From positions 1 to 42,870 of the forward strand of contig JACPAM010000025.1 of the NCBI GenBank assembly GCA_016180805.1: a stretch of DNA of 42,870 bases. The letters run 5' to 3'. This DNA comes from Deltaproteobacteria bacterium (lineage in GTDB: Bacteria > Desulfobacterota > Binatia > UBA9968). The position numbers and the translations under genes were made by a program. The notes under the pieces were generated by a model that had not been told where the DNA came from, searched no databases, and saw only the letters and a list, made by a program, of their open reading frames with translations. Of the stretch, positions 31,928 through 40,312 are shown piece after piece (the stretch's first letter is position 1; the number at the start of each line of letters is the position of its first letter).

Positions 31928-32782
31928 CTACTGGATAACCTCCGCGCCTTCCCCCCGCCGCTCCCGCCGTCGCTTGCGAAGCGTCAGACCCCATAACAGG
32001 GGCCCCGATAGAGTATACAAGAGAAACACCGTGAAAAACATAATCTGCGGCTCCGCAATGGTTAGCTTAATAAATAAGACTGCCGAAACCAATAGCCAGA
32101 AAGGGTGCCGCTTTTTTACGTTGAGCTGCTTGAAGCTGAAGTACCGGAAATTGCTCACCATCAACCCGGCCAGCAGATAGATGACGAGGAGTAGAATGAT
32201 CTGTTTGTGCGTCGCCCCTTCGCCGCCCAGGAAATAATACATGAGCACGATGGCCGCGACCATCTCCCCCGCTCCCGGGATCGGCAAGCCGACAAAATAG
32301 GTCTTCTCGACCGAGCCAATCTGCACGTTGAACCGTGCCAGCCGCAGCGCTCCGCAAACCACGTAGAGACAGGCGGCCAACCATCCCCAGGTCCCCCACG
32401 GAACCAGCGCCCAGTAATAAACCAGGATGGCCGGCGCCAAACCAAAGGAAACCAAATCGGCCAGCGAATCGAATTCAATGCCGAACTGGCTCGTGGTTTT
32501 CGTCAAGCGGGCCACGAATCCGTCCAGCCCGTCCAGAAGATGGGCGAGAATGATGAAGATGGCGGCCTGGAGATACTGCTCGTTGAAGGTCGAGATGATG
32601 GAGAAAAAACCGCAGATGAGATTGCCCGTGGTAAAAAGGCTGGGAATCAAATAGACTCCCTTCTTGATTTGCGCCGACCGCACCCGCTGCTTGAGCGGAA
32701 CGCGGGTAGGACTGCGCCGGGGAAGAATCCGAACCTTCCCGATGGAGAGCCTGTCGCCGCGCGGTTCGTTCATCGGGCTCAT
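31928..32782 (-). CDS. pssA: CDP-diacylglycerol-serine O-phosphatidyltransferase
   Basis: This 284-residue membrane enzyme starts at the ATG at 32782, with GGGAG seven bases upstream; the frame's longer extension overlaps psd out of frame. It makes phosphatidylserine from CDP-diacylglycerol and serine. The CDP-alcohol phosphotransferase motif is complete: Asp84, Gly85, Asp87, Gly88, Ala91, Arg92, Gly101, Asp105, Asp109, within LLDGLDGFVAR and GIEFDSLAD. About seven hydrophobic helices follow an N-terminal basic stretch. Its ATG overlaps the psd stop (ATGA), so the two steps of phosphatidylethanolamine synthesis are coupled. Confidence 0.95.
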   Translation of the reverse strand: MSPMNEPRGDRLSIGKVRILPRRSPTRVPLKQRVRSAQIKKGVYLIPSLFTTGNLICGFFSIISTFNEQYLQAAIFIILAHLLDGLDGFVARLTKTTSQFGIEFDSLADLVSFGLAPAILVYYWALVPWGTWGWLAACLYVVCGALRLARFNVQIGSVEKTYFVGLPIPGAGEMVAAIVLMYYFLGGEGATHKQIILLLVIYLLAGLMVSNFRYFSFKQLNVKKRHPFWLLVSAVLFIKLTIAEPQIMFFTVFLLYTLSGPLLWGLTLRKRRRERRGEGAEVIQ

Positions 32783-33408
32783 ACAAATCTCCCTATGACG
32801 CTCAGTCCGCCCTTCACCTTCTGCCCCTGCACCACATCTACACGAGAGCCTTTCGGCACAAAAAGGTCGACTCGAGAACCGAACATGATCATGCCGAGCT
32901 TCTGCCCCCGTTCGAGGTGGTCGCCTGGCTTCACATAGCAAACGATGCGCCGGGCCAAGACACCGGCAATCTGCACGACGCGCAGCCTCTGCCCTTGGGG
33001 GTCGACAATCCTGAGCTCGTTCCGCTCGTTGTCGTCGGACGCCTCCTCTCTGAAGGCTGCAAAAAACCGGCCCTTGTGATACTTCACCTCTTCGACCAAG
33101 CCTCGAACCGGAGAGCGATTAATGTGGACATCTAAGGGCGATAGAAAGACGCTGATGCGCGTCTCCCCCCCCTCAGAAATCCCGCTACTTTCGATCTTCT
33201 TGATACTTACCACTTTACCATCTGCGGGCGAAAGAATTAACCCCTCCCCGACAGGGGGAATACGCTCCGGGTCGCGGAAAAACCCTGCAAACGACAGCGC
33301 GAGAATCCCGAGAGCCAACGCGACCCACTTCCAACCCAGGGCCAAGGCCGCAAGGGCCAGCAGCGCCGGCGGTAAAACGAACCGATATCCTTCTTTTGCG
33401 ATCCCCAT
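32779..33408 (-). CDS. psd: Phosphatidylserine decarboxylase proenzyme
   Basis: This 209-residue protein is the short (type II, archaeal-type) decarboxylase. One or two N-terminal hydrophobic helices anchor it to the membrane, followed by FRDPERIPP and SPADGKV. It shows the HINRSP motif with His95, and the GS self-cleavage site FGSRVD at 177-178, which makes the pyruvoyl group. It converts phosphatidylserine to phosphatidylethanolamine. It lies between ilvC and pssA and overlaps pssA by four bases, an order (ilvC-psd-pssA-leuA) seen in several deltaproteobacterial genomes. Confidence 0.95.
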   Translation of the reverse strand: MGIAKEGYRFVLPPALLALAALALGWKWVALALGILALSFAGFFRDPERIPPVGEGLILSPADGKVVSIKKIESSGISEGGETRISVFLSPLDVHINRSPVRGLVEEVKYHKGRFFAAFREEASDDNERNELRIVDPQGQRLRVVQIAGVLARRIVCYVKPGDHLERGQKLGMIMFGSRVDLFVPKGSRVDVVQGQKVKGGLSVIGRFV

Positions 33409-33418
33409 CCTTCGCTAG

Positions 33419-33478
33419 TTTTAAGTTTCGAGTTCTTAGTTTTTAGTTGTCGGAAGATCCCTTAACTCAAAACTAATT
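33419..33478. repeat. A/T-rich AACTAAAAACT-type repeat after ilvC
   Basis: The ilvC-psd gap is made of short A/T-rich units (on the minus strand AACTAAAAACTAAGAACTCG, AAACTTAAAAC, then AACTCAAAACTAA on the other side in inverse order). It resembles the TGCAAAATGCA family in composition and position but has a different unit. Confidence 0.45.
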
Positions 33479-34489
33479 TTTGGTTTTGTCGACGAGCCGG
33501 CTTTGCGCCAGCCAAGGCATCATCGACCTCAACTGCTCACCCACCCGCTCGAGCGGATGTGCGGCCGCCTCCTTTCTTAGCTCTTTGAAATGAGGCATCC
33601 CCGACTTGCACTCGTTGATCCACTCCTCCGCGAATTTCCCCGATTGAATGTCGGCCAACAGTTGCTTCATGGCTTTGCGCACCTCGGGGCCAATGACCCT
33701 TTTCCCTCGAGTGAGGTCGCCGTACTCAGCGGTATTGCTGATCGAATACCGCATGGTGGCCAACCCGCCTTCGTAAATGAGGTCGACGATCAGCTTGACC
33801 TCGTGCACGCACTCAAAATAAGCCATCTCCGGCGGATACCCTGCTTCGATCAGCGTTTCGTATCCCGCCTGGATCAGGGAGGTGAGACCGCCGCAAAGGA
33901 CCGCCTGCTCCCCGAAGAGGTCTGTCTCCGTCTCATCCTTAAAGGTGGTCTCGATGACAGCAGCGCGCCCCCCTCCGATCGCGCTCGCATAGGCAAGACC
34001 CACCGATCTCGTATTCCCGGAGGGGTCCTGATGGACTGCGAGCAAACACGGCACGCCCCTACCTTTCTCGAACTCACTGCGCAGGAGATGCCCCGGGCCC
34101 TTCGGGGCAACCATAAAGACATTTACACCGGCCGGCGGTACGATCCGCTTAAAGTGAATATTGAAGCCGTGCCCGAAGGCGAGATACTTACCATCCCTGA
34201 GGCCCGGCTTGATCTCCCTCTCGTAGGCCTCGCCCTGCAGTTCATCGGGCAGTAGGACCATGACGATATCGGCCTCCCTTGCCGCCTCAGCGGTCTCCAT
34301 GACTTTGAGCGCAGCCTTCTCCGCTTTCGGCCACGAGGCACTGCCCCGCTTCAACCCAACGACGACTTCGATTCCGGAATCCCGCAGATTGTTGGCGTGG
34401 GCGTGACCCTGGCTTCCGTAGCCCAGAACGGCAACCTTCTTGCCTCTGAGATGCTTCAGATCCGCGTCGCGGTCATAGTAGACCTGCAT
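33473..34489 (-). CDS. ilvC: Ketol-acid reductoisomerase
   Basis: This 338-residue class I enzyme converts acetolactate (or acetohydroxybutyrate) to dihydroxy acids for valine, leucine and isoleucine. The NADPH-binding [12 protein letters not shown] is at 23-34, with LKRGSASW for the phosphate. The catalytic core shows [18 protein letters not shown] (metal ligands) and [13 protein letters not shown]. The length is typical. The ATG at 34489 has GGAGG six bases upstream and follows a good promoter. ilvB and ilvN, the usual upstream neighbours, are not in the window. It opens the ilvC-psd-pssA-leuA-leuB-asd array. Confidence 0.97.
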   Translation of the reverse strand: MQVYYDRDADLKHLRGKKVAVLGYGSQGHAHANNLRDSGIEVVVGLKRGSASWPKAEKAALKVMETAEAAREADIVMVLLPDELQGEAYEREIKPGLRDGKYLAFGHGFNIHFKRIVPPAGVNVFMVAPKGPGHLLRSEFEKGRGVPCLLAVHQDPSGNTRSVGLAYASAIGGGRAAVIETTFKDETETDLFGEQAVLCGGLTSLIQAGYETLIEAGYPPEMAYFECVHEVKLIVDLIYEGGLATMRYSISNTAEYGDLTRGKRVIGPEVRKAMKQLLADIQSGKFAEEWINECKSGMPHFKELRKEAAAHPLERVGEQLRSMMPWLAQSRLVDKTKN

Positions 34490-34517
34490 GGCATTCCTCC
34501 AAGAAATTTACATTTCT

Positions 34518-34547
34518 AAGATAGCTGCGAACCACCTTTGGTGTCAA
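34518..34547 (-). promoter_or_regulatory. Promoter for ilvC
   Basis: On the minus strand a consensus TTGACA (34547 to 34542) is 18 bp from TATCTT (34523 to 34518). The expected start near 34511 leaves a 22-base leader before the ilvC ATG. A CCCGCG/CGCGGG stem (34548-34572) over the upstream gene's stop adjoins the -35. Confidence 0.6.
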
Positions 34548-34562
34548 CCCGCGTGACTACTT

Positions 34563-35576
34563 TCACCGCGGGTAGAGCTGGTTCATGAACCCTTCCTTGG
34601 CCAACTGTTCCAGGGGAGCCGGATCGTAGAACTGCCTGGGGTCTGCGCTCTTCGCTTTAGGATTCCTGGCAGCAACCTCCTGCAGCGCAGCTTCGATTTC
34701 ACTTGAAGAAATCGTTGGAATGTTCTGGATGTAACGGAGCACGTAAGTCTGGAAGGTGCTCGTGAGCAATTTCGTATCCGATGTTCGGGTGTATTTGCCG
34801 AGCACCTTGATTGTGAAATCAGGGTTGGATTTCGCGTACTTAATCCCTTCGAGGGTTGCCATCAAGAACTTCTTCAAGGTCTGGGGCCGGTTCTTGATGA
34901 ACGAATCGGTCGTGGCCAGAGCGGTGCCCGGGTAGCGGAATTTGATATCAGCCAAGTTGAGGAGCTCCCGATATCCCATCTCCTTAGCCTTATCGAGGGT
35001 TGGTGACGACAGAAGGGCTCCCTTGATGACCCCCTGCTGCATGAACAGAAGGTTTTCAGGCACCCCTCCGGTTTGGATCATCTTGATGTCCTTGGCCGGA
35101 TCGAGCCCCCACTCACTAATTGCCTTTTGCAATCCCAGGTCGGTCAAAGAACCAAAGCGGGAAACGCCGAAGGTTTTTCCTTTTATATCCTCAGGACCGG
35201 TGATGTCCGGCGTCGTCACTAAGCTCATGGGAATCACGTTAATGGTGGCTCCGACGAGCTTCACGTCCGACCCTCCAAGACGGGAGAGGATTGCCGCGGC
35301 CCCCGATACCTGAGCCATATGGGTGTCTCCTGAAACCAAGGTGGCAATCGCCAGGGAGCCCGCGACGTAAATCAGATTTACGTCCAGACCGTATTTCCTA
35401 TAGATCCCCGCTTCTTTAGGGACCCACGTCGAGACAGAAGCGCCTGCAATGGATGAGTAGACCACATTGAGTCTTTCCAGTTCCGCTGCCGCTGCGGCCT
35501 GAGTCCATGTCGCCGCCGGGCCGTGGAATCCGAAGAGAAGGAGCAAAGCAGCAAAAGAAATTTTGGCGAGCTTCAT
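34563..35576 (-). CDS. NMT1/TauA-type solute-binding protein (minus-strand copy)
   Basis: This 337-residue protein starts at the ATG at 35576, with AGAGGAG seven bases upstream; the frame stays open far upstream but that part is non-coding and overlaps the divergent gene. The signal sequence is KLAKISFAALLLLFGFHG, then LNVVYSSIAGASVSTWVPKEAGIYRKYGLD, with YSSIAG and YRKYGLD as family landmarks. The fold binds sulfonates, nitrate, bicarbonate, thiamine precursors or other small ligands. Its C-terminus (DPRQFYD) matches that of the divergent paralogue at 35856. No permease or ATPase is adjacent. It probably supplies a distant transporter or a sensor. Confidence 0.88.
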   Translation of the reverse strand: MKLAKISFAALLLLFGFHGPAATWTQAAAAAELERLNVVYSSIAGASVSTWVPKEAGIYRKYGLDVNLIYVAGSLAIATLVSGDTHMAQVSGAAAILSRLGGSDVKLVGATINVIPMSLVTTPDITGPEDIKGKTFGVSRFGSLTDLGLQKAISEWGLDPAKDIKMIQTGGVPENLLFMQQGVIKGALLSSPTLDKAKEMGYRELLNLADIKFRYPGTALATTDSFIKNRPQTLKKFLMATLEGIKYAKSNPDFTIKVLGKYTRTSDTKLLTSTFQTYVLRYIQNIPTISSSEIEAALQEVAARNPKAKSADPRQFYDPAPLEQLAKEGFMNQLYPR

Positions 35577-35656
35577 TTGTGAACTCCTCTTTAGCGCCTC
35601 GACCTGCCTTTCAGTTAAAACCATCTGACCTGCCCTGTACTTACCTAATCTCTTTT

Positions 35657-35662
35657 TATAAT
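35657..35662 (+). promoter_or_regulatory. Consensus -10 upstream of the amidohydrolase remnant
   Basis: TATAAT sits 21 bases before a ribosome site (AGGAGAG, 35668-35674 is only six bases further) and the ATG at 35683. No good -35 is found at 16-18 bp. It probably once served the decayed gene and may now drive the binding-protein gene at 35856. Confidence 0.45.
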
Positions 35663-35682
35663 CTATCAGGAGAGATAAACCC

Positions 35683-35823
35683 ATGACAACAACAAAAACC
35701 CCGATGGTTATCCAGGGAGGCCGCCTGATTGACGGCAACGGCGGCAAGCCGAGAGAGTTTCCTGACCAGGGAGGGATCTCGAACCCGCTCTCTCTGATTG
35801 TAAAATTTGCACGAGAGGGGTAA
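35683..35823 (+). pseudogene. 5' remnant of an amidohydrolase gene
   Basis: A 46-codon frame with a good ribosome site starts TTTKTPMVIQGGRLIDGNGG, the usual N-terminus of imidazolonepropionase-like amidohydrolases (QGGRLIDGNG). After about 24 codons the likeness stops and the frame ends in TAA at 35821-35823. The rest of the gene is missing. The remnant lies directly before the ribosome site of the next gene and probably forms its leader. Confidence 0.6.
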
Positions 35824-35855
35824 AAAATCTTGTGGAAGCTCGAAGGAGGTTTGAA

Positions 35856-36848
35856 ATGAAAACTAAACGATCGGCCATTCTTTTTTGCGCGATAACGATG
35901 CTGACGATTCTCGTATACCACGGCTCGGCTCTCGGCGCAGGAAAAGTCCACGTGGGCTACAGCGCGATATCGGCTGCTGTGGCCCCGCTGTGGGCGGCGC
36001 AAGAGAAGGGGTTTTTCAAAAAGTACGGCTTGGAGACGGAACTGATCTACCTGGCAGGAGGATCCAGAGTGGTGATGGGAATGGAGGGCGACTCCATTCA
36101 GGTCGGTCTCTTCAACGTTGGCGCTGCTGTCGAAGCACGTCTCGCGGGAGGAAACACCTTAGTCACCGGTTCGGTCTATGATGTCTACTATTTTCAGATC
36201 TTCGGCAAGCCCACAATTCAAAGCCCAAAGGAGCTTAAGGGAAAAGTCATAGCCGCCAGCCGTGCCGGCGCCGCCTCGGAATATGGGATTCGCGATGCCC
36301 TGGCACATTACGGACTTAAAGAAAACGAGTACAAAATGGTTTACGTGGGCGGCACGGATGCGCGCGTCCAGGCCCTCCAACAGGGACTTGTTGATGCCTC
36401 GATTATCTCTCCTCCCAATGGCCTGATCGCGCAGAAGCTCGGTTTCAAAGAGATCGTGAACCTGATGCAGATGAAGCTCCCTTTTGGCTACATCGGCGTC
36501 GGGGTAAATGAATCCTGGATGCGGCAGAACCGCGACGCCGTGCGAAATTTCTTTAAAGGCTATCTTGAGGGATTGGCGCTATGCCGCAGGGATCGAGAGT
36601 ATGCGACACGTGTTATTGGCAAGTTCTCCCGCATCGATGACCGGGAAATTCTGCTGGAGAGCTACCGCACCAGCGTTCCTTACATCCCGGAAAGACCCTA
36701 TGTGAAGAAAGAGATTATCGAGGCGGCGCTAAGGCTATCCAAGAGAGAAAATGCCCGGAGCGCCGATCCGGAGAAGTTCTACGACAACAGCGTTGTCAAG
36801 GAAATCGAGGCCTCCGGCTTCATCGCCTCTCTCTTCGGCAAGAAGTAG
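35856..36848 (+). CDS. NMT1/TauA-type solute-binding protein (plus-strand copy)
   Basis: This 330-residue protein starts at the ATG at 35856 behind a perfect AAGGAGG six bases upstream. The signal peptide ends near SALGAG, followed by HVGYSAISAAVAPLWAAQEKGFFKKYGL (landmarks GYSAIS and FFKKYGL) and TELIYLAGG. It parallels the minus-strand neighbour, including the shared C-terminal DPEKFYDNS block. The two genes are divergent copies of one family. The ligand is unknown. It is preceded by a decayed amidohydrolase start and followed by another gene remnant, so transporter genes may have been lost. Confidence 0.9.
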   Translation: MKTKRSAILFCAITMLTILVYHGSALGAGKVHVGYSAISAAVAPLWAAQEKGFFKKYGLETELIYLAGGSRVVMGMEGDSIQVGLFNVGAAVEARLAGGNTLVTGSVYDVYYFQIFGKPTIQSPKELKGKVIAASRAGAASEYGIRDALAHYGLKENEYKMVYVGGTDARVQALQQGLVDASIISPPNGLIAQKLGFKEIVNLMQMKLPFGYIGVGVNESWMRQNRDAVRNFFKGYLEGLALCRRDREYATRVIGKFSRIDDREILLESYRTSVPYIPERPYVKKEIIEAALRLSKRENARSADPEKFYDNSVVKEIEASGFIASLFGKK

Positions 36849-37073
36849 AACGAATAAGGCAGCGGAAAGAAACGGCCATGGGCAGCATTATCGGCTGGCG
36901 CATAATAGCAATTGCCGGAGGTGGAAAAAATCATCAACGACTACTTCAGCCTGGATCCTACTCTGCTCGGGAAGCTGAAGGACATCCTTTACAAGTAAAA
37001 CGGTAGCGTCGCACCGCTTCTCCCTTGCGGACTTCTGAGCCCTGTCAGAGCCCGCCTCTCTCGCAGGCATCAC

Positions 37074-37151
37074 AAATGCTAAAGGGGGACAAATGCTAAA
37101 GGGGGACAGGTCTTGCAATCACACATTGTCGTAGCGCAAGACCCGACCCCC
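37074..37151. repeat. 17-bp tandem repeat plus REP-like hairpin
   Basis: AAATGCTAAAGGGGGAC occurs twice in direct tandem (37074-37090, 37091-37107). The second copy runs into an inverted repeat, GGGGGACAGGTCTTGC (37101-37116) against GCAAGACCCGACCCCC (37136-37151). The hairpin arm resembles the REP-like element at 6298-6330. Confidence 0.7.
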
Positions 37152-37170
37152 AAAACCTTCACATTTTACC

Positions 37171-37206
37171 TTGACTCACATGTTGGTATGAAGTATCGTC
37201 ATACCA
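37171..37206 (+). promoter_or_regulatory. mazEF promoter with palindromic operator
   Basis: TTGACT (37171-37176) and TATCGT (37194-37199) are 17 bp apart. A perfect inverted repeat, TGGTATGA (37184-37191) and TCATACCA (37199-37206) with a 7-bp spacer, brackets the -10. It is a natural binding site for the ribbon-helix-helix antitoxin, giving autorepression. AGGAGG (37206-37211) lies six bases before the ATG. Confidence 0.75.
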
Positions 37207-37217
37207 GGAGGTAAGTC

Positions 37218-37460
37218 ATGGGAAGGTCCAAAGTCGCCATTTCTTTAGACGAGTCCACGCTTGATCGTCTCGACAAACTGGTTCGAAAACAAGTTTTTCC
37301 CAATCGAAGCCAGGCTATTGAGGAAGCGGTCGTGGAAAAACTTGCCCGCCTCGAGAGAAGTCGGCTAGCCCGAGAGTGTGCCAAACTCGATCCCGCATTT
37401 GAGAAGGCGCTTGCGGAAGAGGGTCTTTCTGAGGACCTAGCAGAATGGCCCGAATACTGA
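37218..37460 (+). CDS. Ribbon-helix-helix antitoxin (MazE/CopG type)
   Basis: This 80-residue protein has an N-terminal beta strand [17 protein letters not shown] and a helix-turn-helix region with [11 protein letters not shown], the ribbon-helix-helix fold of CopG/MetJ-type antitoxins. The acidic C-terminus ([14 protein letters not shown]) should wrap around and block the toxin. The start has AGGAGG six bases upstream. It overlaps the toxin gene by 16 bases. It probably represses its own promoter through the palindrome at 37184-37206. Confidence 0.9.
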   Translation: MGRSKVAISLDESTLDRLDKLVRKQVFPNRSQAIEEAVVEKLARLERSRLARECAKLDPAFEKALAEEGLSEDLAEWPEY

Positions 37461-37783
37461 GGGGTGAGATCCGCTGGGCCGACTTGAATCCAATACGGGG
37501 ACGAGAACAGGCGGGACAACGTCCGGTTTTGATTCTAAGCCAGGATGTGTTTAATGAACGTTCTGGAACTGTGATTGCTGTTGCTCTCACAAGCCAGCCT
37601 CAACGTGCAGGCTTTCCTTTGACCCTTGAACTGCAGGCTACCGGGCTGCCAAAAAAGTCATGGGTCAAAATCAGCCAGATTCGAACGCTTGCGGTTGAGA
37701 GGATTGGAAAGGTGATTAGTAGGGCGTCTCCAGAAGACGTGGCTCAGGTTATTGAAGGACTGAACGAGATTATCGGACCCTGA
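37445..37783 (+). CDS. MazF/PemK-family toxin endoribonuclease
   Basis: This 112-residue protein has the MazF opening [29 protein letters not shown] (landmarks [15 protein letters not shown]), the fold's [12 protein letters not shown] strand and [11 protein letters not shown]. The residues conserved for RNA cleavage (Arg in the GREQ-GQRP loop and the following Thr-Ser) are present. It should cut mRNA at a short sequence when free of its antitoxin. A GAGCCG-ATTC-CGGCTC hairpin (37794-37809) lies 10 bases after the stop and may end the transcript, though no T-run follows. Confidence 0.92.
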   Translation: MARILRGEIRWADLNPIRGREQAGQRPVLILSQDVFNERSGTVIAVALTSQPQRAGFPLTLELQATGLPKKSWVKISQIRTLAVERIGKVISRASPEDVAQVIEGLNEIIGP

Positions 37784-37793
37784 CAAGCGGCTC

Positions 37794-37809
37794 GAGCCGA
37801 TTCCGGCTC
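37794..37809. terminator. Short hairpin after mazF
   Basis: GAGCCG (37794-37799), loop ATTC and CGGCTC (37804-37809) form a perfect 6-bp stem directly downstream of the toxin stop. It lacks a T-run, so termination efficiency is uncertain. The rest of the gap to 37989 holds no gene I can support. Confidence 0.4.
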
Positions 37810-37989
37810 AGCCTTCGTGTTGACTGACTGGCACAAACCCACCGACTTGCAAGGCGGCTCACACGGTTCGAATCCTCCGTCGGCAGATTCAGAGCTTCAC
37901 GATTAGGCCTCGTATTTGATCCCTCCCAGGGGATCATCATGCCCACCTTGAGATCCTTGATCCCCTCAGGTCGAATCTTGAGCTGGCGG

Positions 37990-39480
37990 TCACGCTTCTT
38001 TGTCCTTCTCGAAGAGATGACCCCACTTCGCCCAGACCTCGCTTAGAAGCTCGGGGCTGGAGGCAGCCACCGGCGGGAACGTATCCAGGTGCTCGTATGG
38101 CCGGCAGGCGTCGATGATCACGCGGCCGGCGTACAACGTGCCGGGCGGGTAGAGCTGCTTCAGCGGGTCGATCGGGCTACCCCAGCACTGCTCGAGAATC
38201 GTGTAATCGCGCTTCGGATCGGCCCGGGTGATGATCGCCCAAATCACCTCGCTCAAGTTCGTCGGGTCGATGTCGTCGTCCACCACGACGGTCATCCGTC
38301 CCAGGTACGCCGCCGGCTGCACCTGCGAGCACAGCAGGCCGGCCTGCTTGGAGTGGCCGAAGTAGCGCTGCTTGATTGCCACGATTTGCAGTAGTCGGCC
38401 GGTGCCCTCCTCAGGAAACCACACCTGGCTCACGCCGGGCAGCCCGGCTCCCTCCAGCGCGTCGTGAGTCAGGGCCGAGTACAGAACTGCCATGGAGTAG
38501 GAGAAATCATGCGGAGGTTTCGCAGGGGGTGCTCCCACCAAAATCGGGTCACGCCGGTGATAAATGGCAGCCACTTCGATCGCCGGCACCATATGCTGGC
38601 CGCCGGCATAGTAACCCGGCGCCTCGCCGTGCGGCCCCTCTTCACACACGACCCCCTCACGCACCCAACCTTCCACGGCGATCTCTGCATCGGCCGGGAT
38701 CGGCAGACCGGTCACCGGACCGCGCACCACGCGCAGTGGCGCTCCCCTAATCACGCCAGCCACGTTCAGCTCGGAGACACCCTCGTGCATGGCCATTCCG
38801 GCCAGGACCGGGGAGAGGAGTGGGTCCTGGCCGAGCGTCACTACGACCGGCCCCGGCTCGCCGCGCTGGTGGTACTTGTTGATGTGGAGACGGCCATGCC
38901 GATTGGTCGTCGCCATCCACAGGCTTAACTGGTTCTTGCCGGTAATCATGCAGCGGTAGGCGCCCGCATTTGACCACCCGGTGTCCGGGTCGACGGTAAT
39001 GACGGCATCGCCCGTCCCGATGTACCGGCCACCGTCCTTGTCATGCCAGATCGGAGCCGGGAAGGATTCCAGATCGACCTGCGCTCCCTCCTGGACCACC
39101 TCGAACACGGGCCCGTCCGCCATGTACTCCGGGGCGAACTTCGCGCTTTCGGCCTGCCACCCGGCGACGCGGCCGTGTCGCAAGCCGGCGACGAGCTCGC
39201 TGGTGGTGGTGGCCGCTAGGTTGAGAGTAAGAGCCAGCCGTCGCGGCGTGTTAGTGGTGCAGACCAACACGCGGAATCCGTCGGGGTAGCCGGGCACCTT
39301 GTCGAAGAGGAGCGCATAGGAGGGCAGCCGGTGGACGTTGATCTCGCAGATGGCACCGATCTCGGTTTGCCAATTGGCACCGGAGATTCGTTTCAGCTCC
39401 CCGAAGCTCTCGACACGATCGATCCACTCACGGACGTCACGGTACCCTAGCTCTGTGGAAATTTGCTCGCCAACTTTCAT
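37990..39480 (-). CDS. UbiD-family decarboxylase
   Basis: This 496-residue protein starts at the ATG at 39480, with GGAG six bases upstream. It belongs to the prenylated-FMN-dependent decarboxylases. The N-terminal half has ICEINVHRLPSYALLFDKVPG and TLNLAATTT; the active-site region has NAGAYRCMI (Arg176) and EEGPHGEAPGYY (Glu281, Glu286). By spacing these match the Arg-Glu-Glu triad of Fdc1. It would decarboxylate an aromatic or unsaturated acid, or run in reverse. The cofactor-making UbiX is not in the window. It is the last gene of a unit that begins with a molybdenum hydroxylase, so it may act on the product of that enzyme. Confidence 0.93.
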   Translation of the reverse strand: MKVGEQISTELGYRDVREWIDRVESFGELKRISGANWQTEIGAICEINVHRLPSYALLFDKVPGYPDGFRVLVCTTNTPRRLALTLNLAATTTSELVAGLRHGRVAGWQAESAKFAPEYMADGPVFEVVQEGAQVDLESFPAPIWHDKDGGRYIGTGDAVITVDPDTGWSNAGAYRCMITGKNQLSLWMATTNRHGRLHINKYHQRGEPGPVVVTLGQDPLLSPVLAGMAMHEGVSELNVAGVIRGAPLRVVRGPVTGLPIPADAEIAVEGWVREGVVCEEGPHGEAPGYYAGGQHMVPAIEVAAIYHRRDPILVGAPPAKPPHDFSYSMAVLYSALTHDALEGAGLPGVSQVWFPEEGTGRLLQIVAIKQRYFGHSKQAGLLCSQVQPAAYLGRMTVVVDDDIDPTNLSEVIWAIITRADPKRDYTILEQCWGSPIDPLKQLYPPGTLYAGRVIIDACRPYEHLDTFPPVAASSPELLSEVWAKWGHLFEKDKEA

Positions 39481-39508
39481 ACGAGTCTCCAGTCTTTTCC
39501 TCCTTCGT

Positions 39509-40291
39509 TTAAGACACAACCGAACGGAGGAAGTCGAGAACCAGAGGGTTGAAGAGGTCCGGGCGCTCGAATGGGCCCATATGCGGAGCGCCTGGCATGA
39601 CCCGCAGGATCGCGCCCGGAATGTGGTCGGCGATCACCCGGGCTGCCGGGACCGGGGTGCTGAGATCGGCATCGCCGGTCGTGACGAGCGCAGGCACACG
39701 TATCTCCCCCAGGCGCGGCAGCGTATTCAGGTCAGCGATCGCGCGCCAGGTGGCGGCCCAGCCACCGACATCATCCGCCAGCAACCGTTCGCGGCAGCGC
39801 GCGACCAGAGGGGAGTTCAGGAAGCCGGGCGTAAACCAGCGCTCCAGCGTCGGCTGGATTACTGCTGGCATCCCGCCTTGCTCGGCCGCCTCGCCGCGCG
39901 CCCGCATGGCCGCCCGAGCCTCAGCCGGTAACGTACACAGCGTGGCGGCAAGCACCAGCGAGCGCACATCTGCGGGATACTCGAGCGCCAGCACCTGGGC
40001 CACCATCCCGCCCAACGAGAGACCGACCACATGCGCTGGTCCAACCGCCAAATGTCCGATGAGAACGTGGACATCGCTCGCGAAGTCGGCCAGCGTGTAC
40101 GGAGGCGGGGCGACGGCCGACTCCCCGTGCCCGCGAAAGTCCAGTCGTATTACCCGGAACTCCGAGCGCAGCCCCTCGACCTGCGGCTCCCACCACTTGA
40201 GATCGAGCCCAACTGGATGGAGAAGCAGGACCGGAGGCCCCTGCCCATCAACCTCATAGTGGAGCCGCACCCTATTTACCGTCACGTACAT
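39509..40291 (-). CDS. Alpha/beta hydrolase, enol-lactonase-like
   Basis: This 260-residue cytosolic protein has the catalytic triad in place: Ser92 in VGLSLGGMV, Asp in TTGDADLSTPV (Asp207-209) and His237 in GAPHMGPFE. HPVGLDLKWWEPQ and DFRGHGES are the usual oxyanion and loop motifs, and GLSLGGMVAQ is typical of 3-oxoadipate enol-lactonase and related hydrolases. Such enzymes cleave lactones, esters or ring-fission products. It lies between the molybdopterin subunit gene (21 bp gap) and ubiD-like gene (28 bp gap), suggesting one catabolic transcript. The true substrate is not readable. Confidence 0.88.
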   Translation of the reverse strand: MYVTVNRVRLHYEVDGQGPPVLLLHPVGLDLKWWEPQVEGLRSEFRVIRLDFRGHGESAVAPPPYTLADFASDVHVLIGHLAVGPAHVVGLSLGGMVAQVLALEYPADVRSLVLAATLCTLPAEARAAMRARGEAAEQGGMPAVIQPTLERWFTPGFLNSPLVARCRERLLADDVGGWAATWRAIADLNTLPRLGEIRVPALVTTGDADLSTPVPAARVIADHIPGAILRVMPGAPHMGPFERPDLFNPLVLDFLRSVVS

Positions 40292-40312
40292 CGTACTTGC
40301 TTTCGCTTCCCT

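Larger units (their letters stand above)
36849..37217 (+). other. 369-bp gap: gene remnant, repeats and toxin-antitoxin promoter
   Basis: At 36912-36999 a plus-strand frame without a start encodes LPEVEKIINDYFSLDPTLLG and a short lysine-rich end before TAA. It looks like the last 29 residues of a lost gene, perhaps a solute-binding protein. A 17-bp tandem repeat and a REP-like hairpin follow (37074-37151), then the mazEF promoter and operator. Confidence 0.5.

Noticed and set aside
37074-37107. CRISPR repeat
   Set aside because: Only two copies, directly adjacent without spacer, and no cas genes.
37830-37893. tRNA-like 3' half with GGTTCGAATCC and a CTTGCAA loop
   Set aside because: The T-stem does not pair, no matching 5' acceptor strand exists and no D-arm is visible; at most a degenerate fragment.
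37894-37989. Minus-strand frame reading IKDLKVGMMIPWEG after the ubiD-like gene
   Set aside because: Too short, no start signal and no family match; possibly another gene scrap but not supportable.
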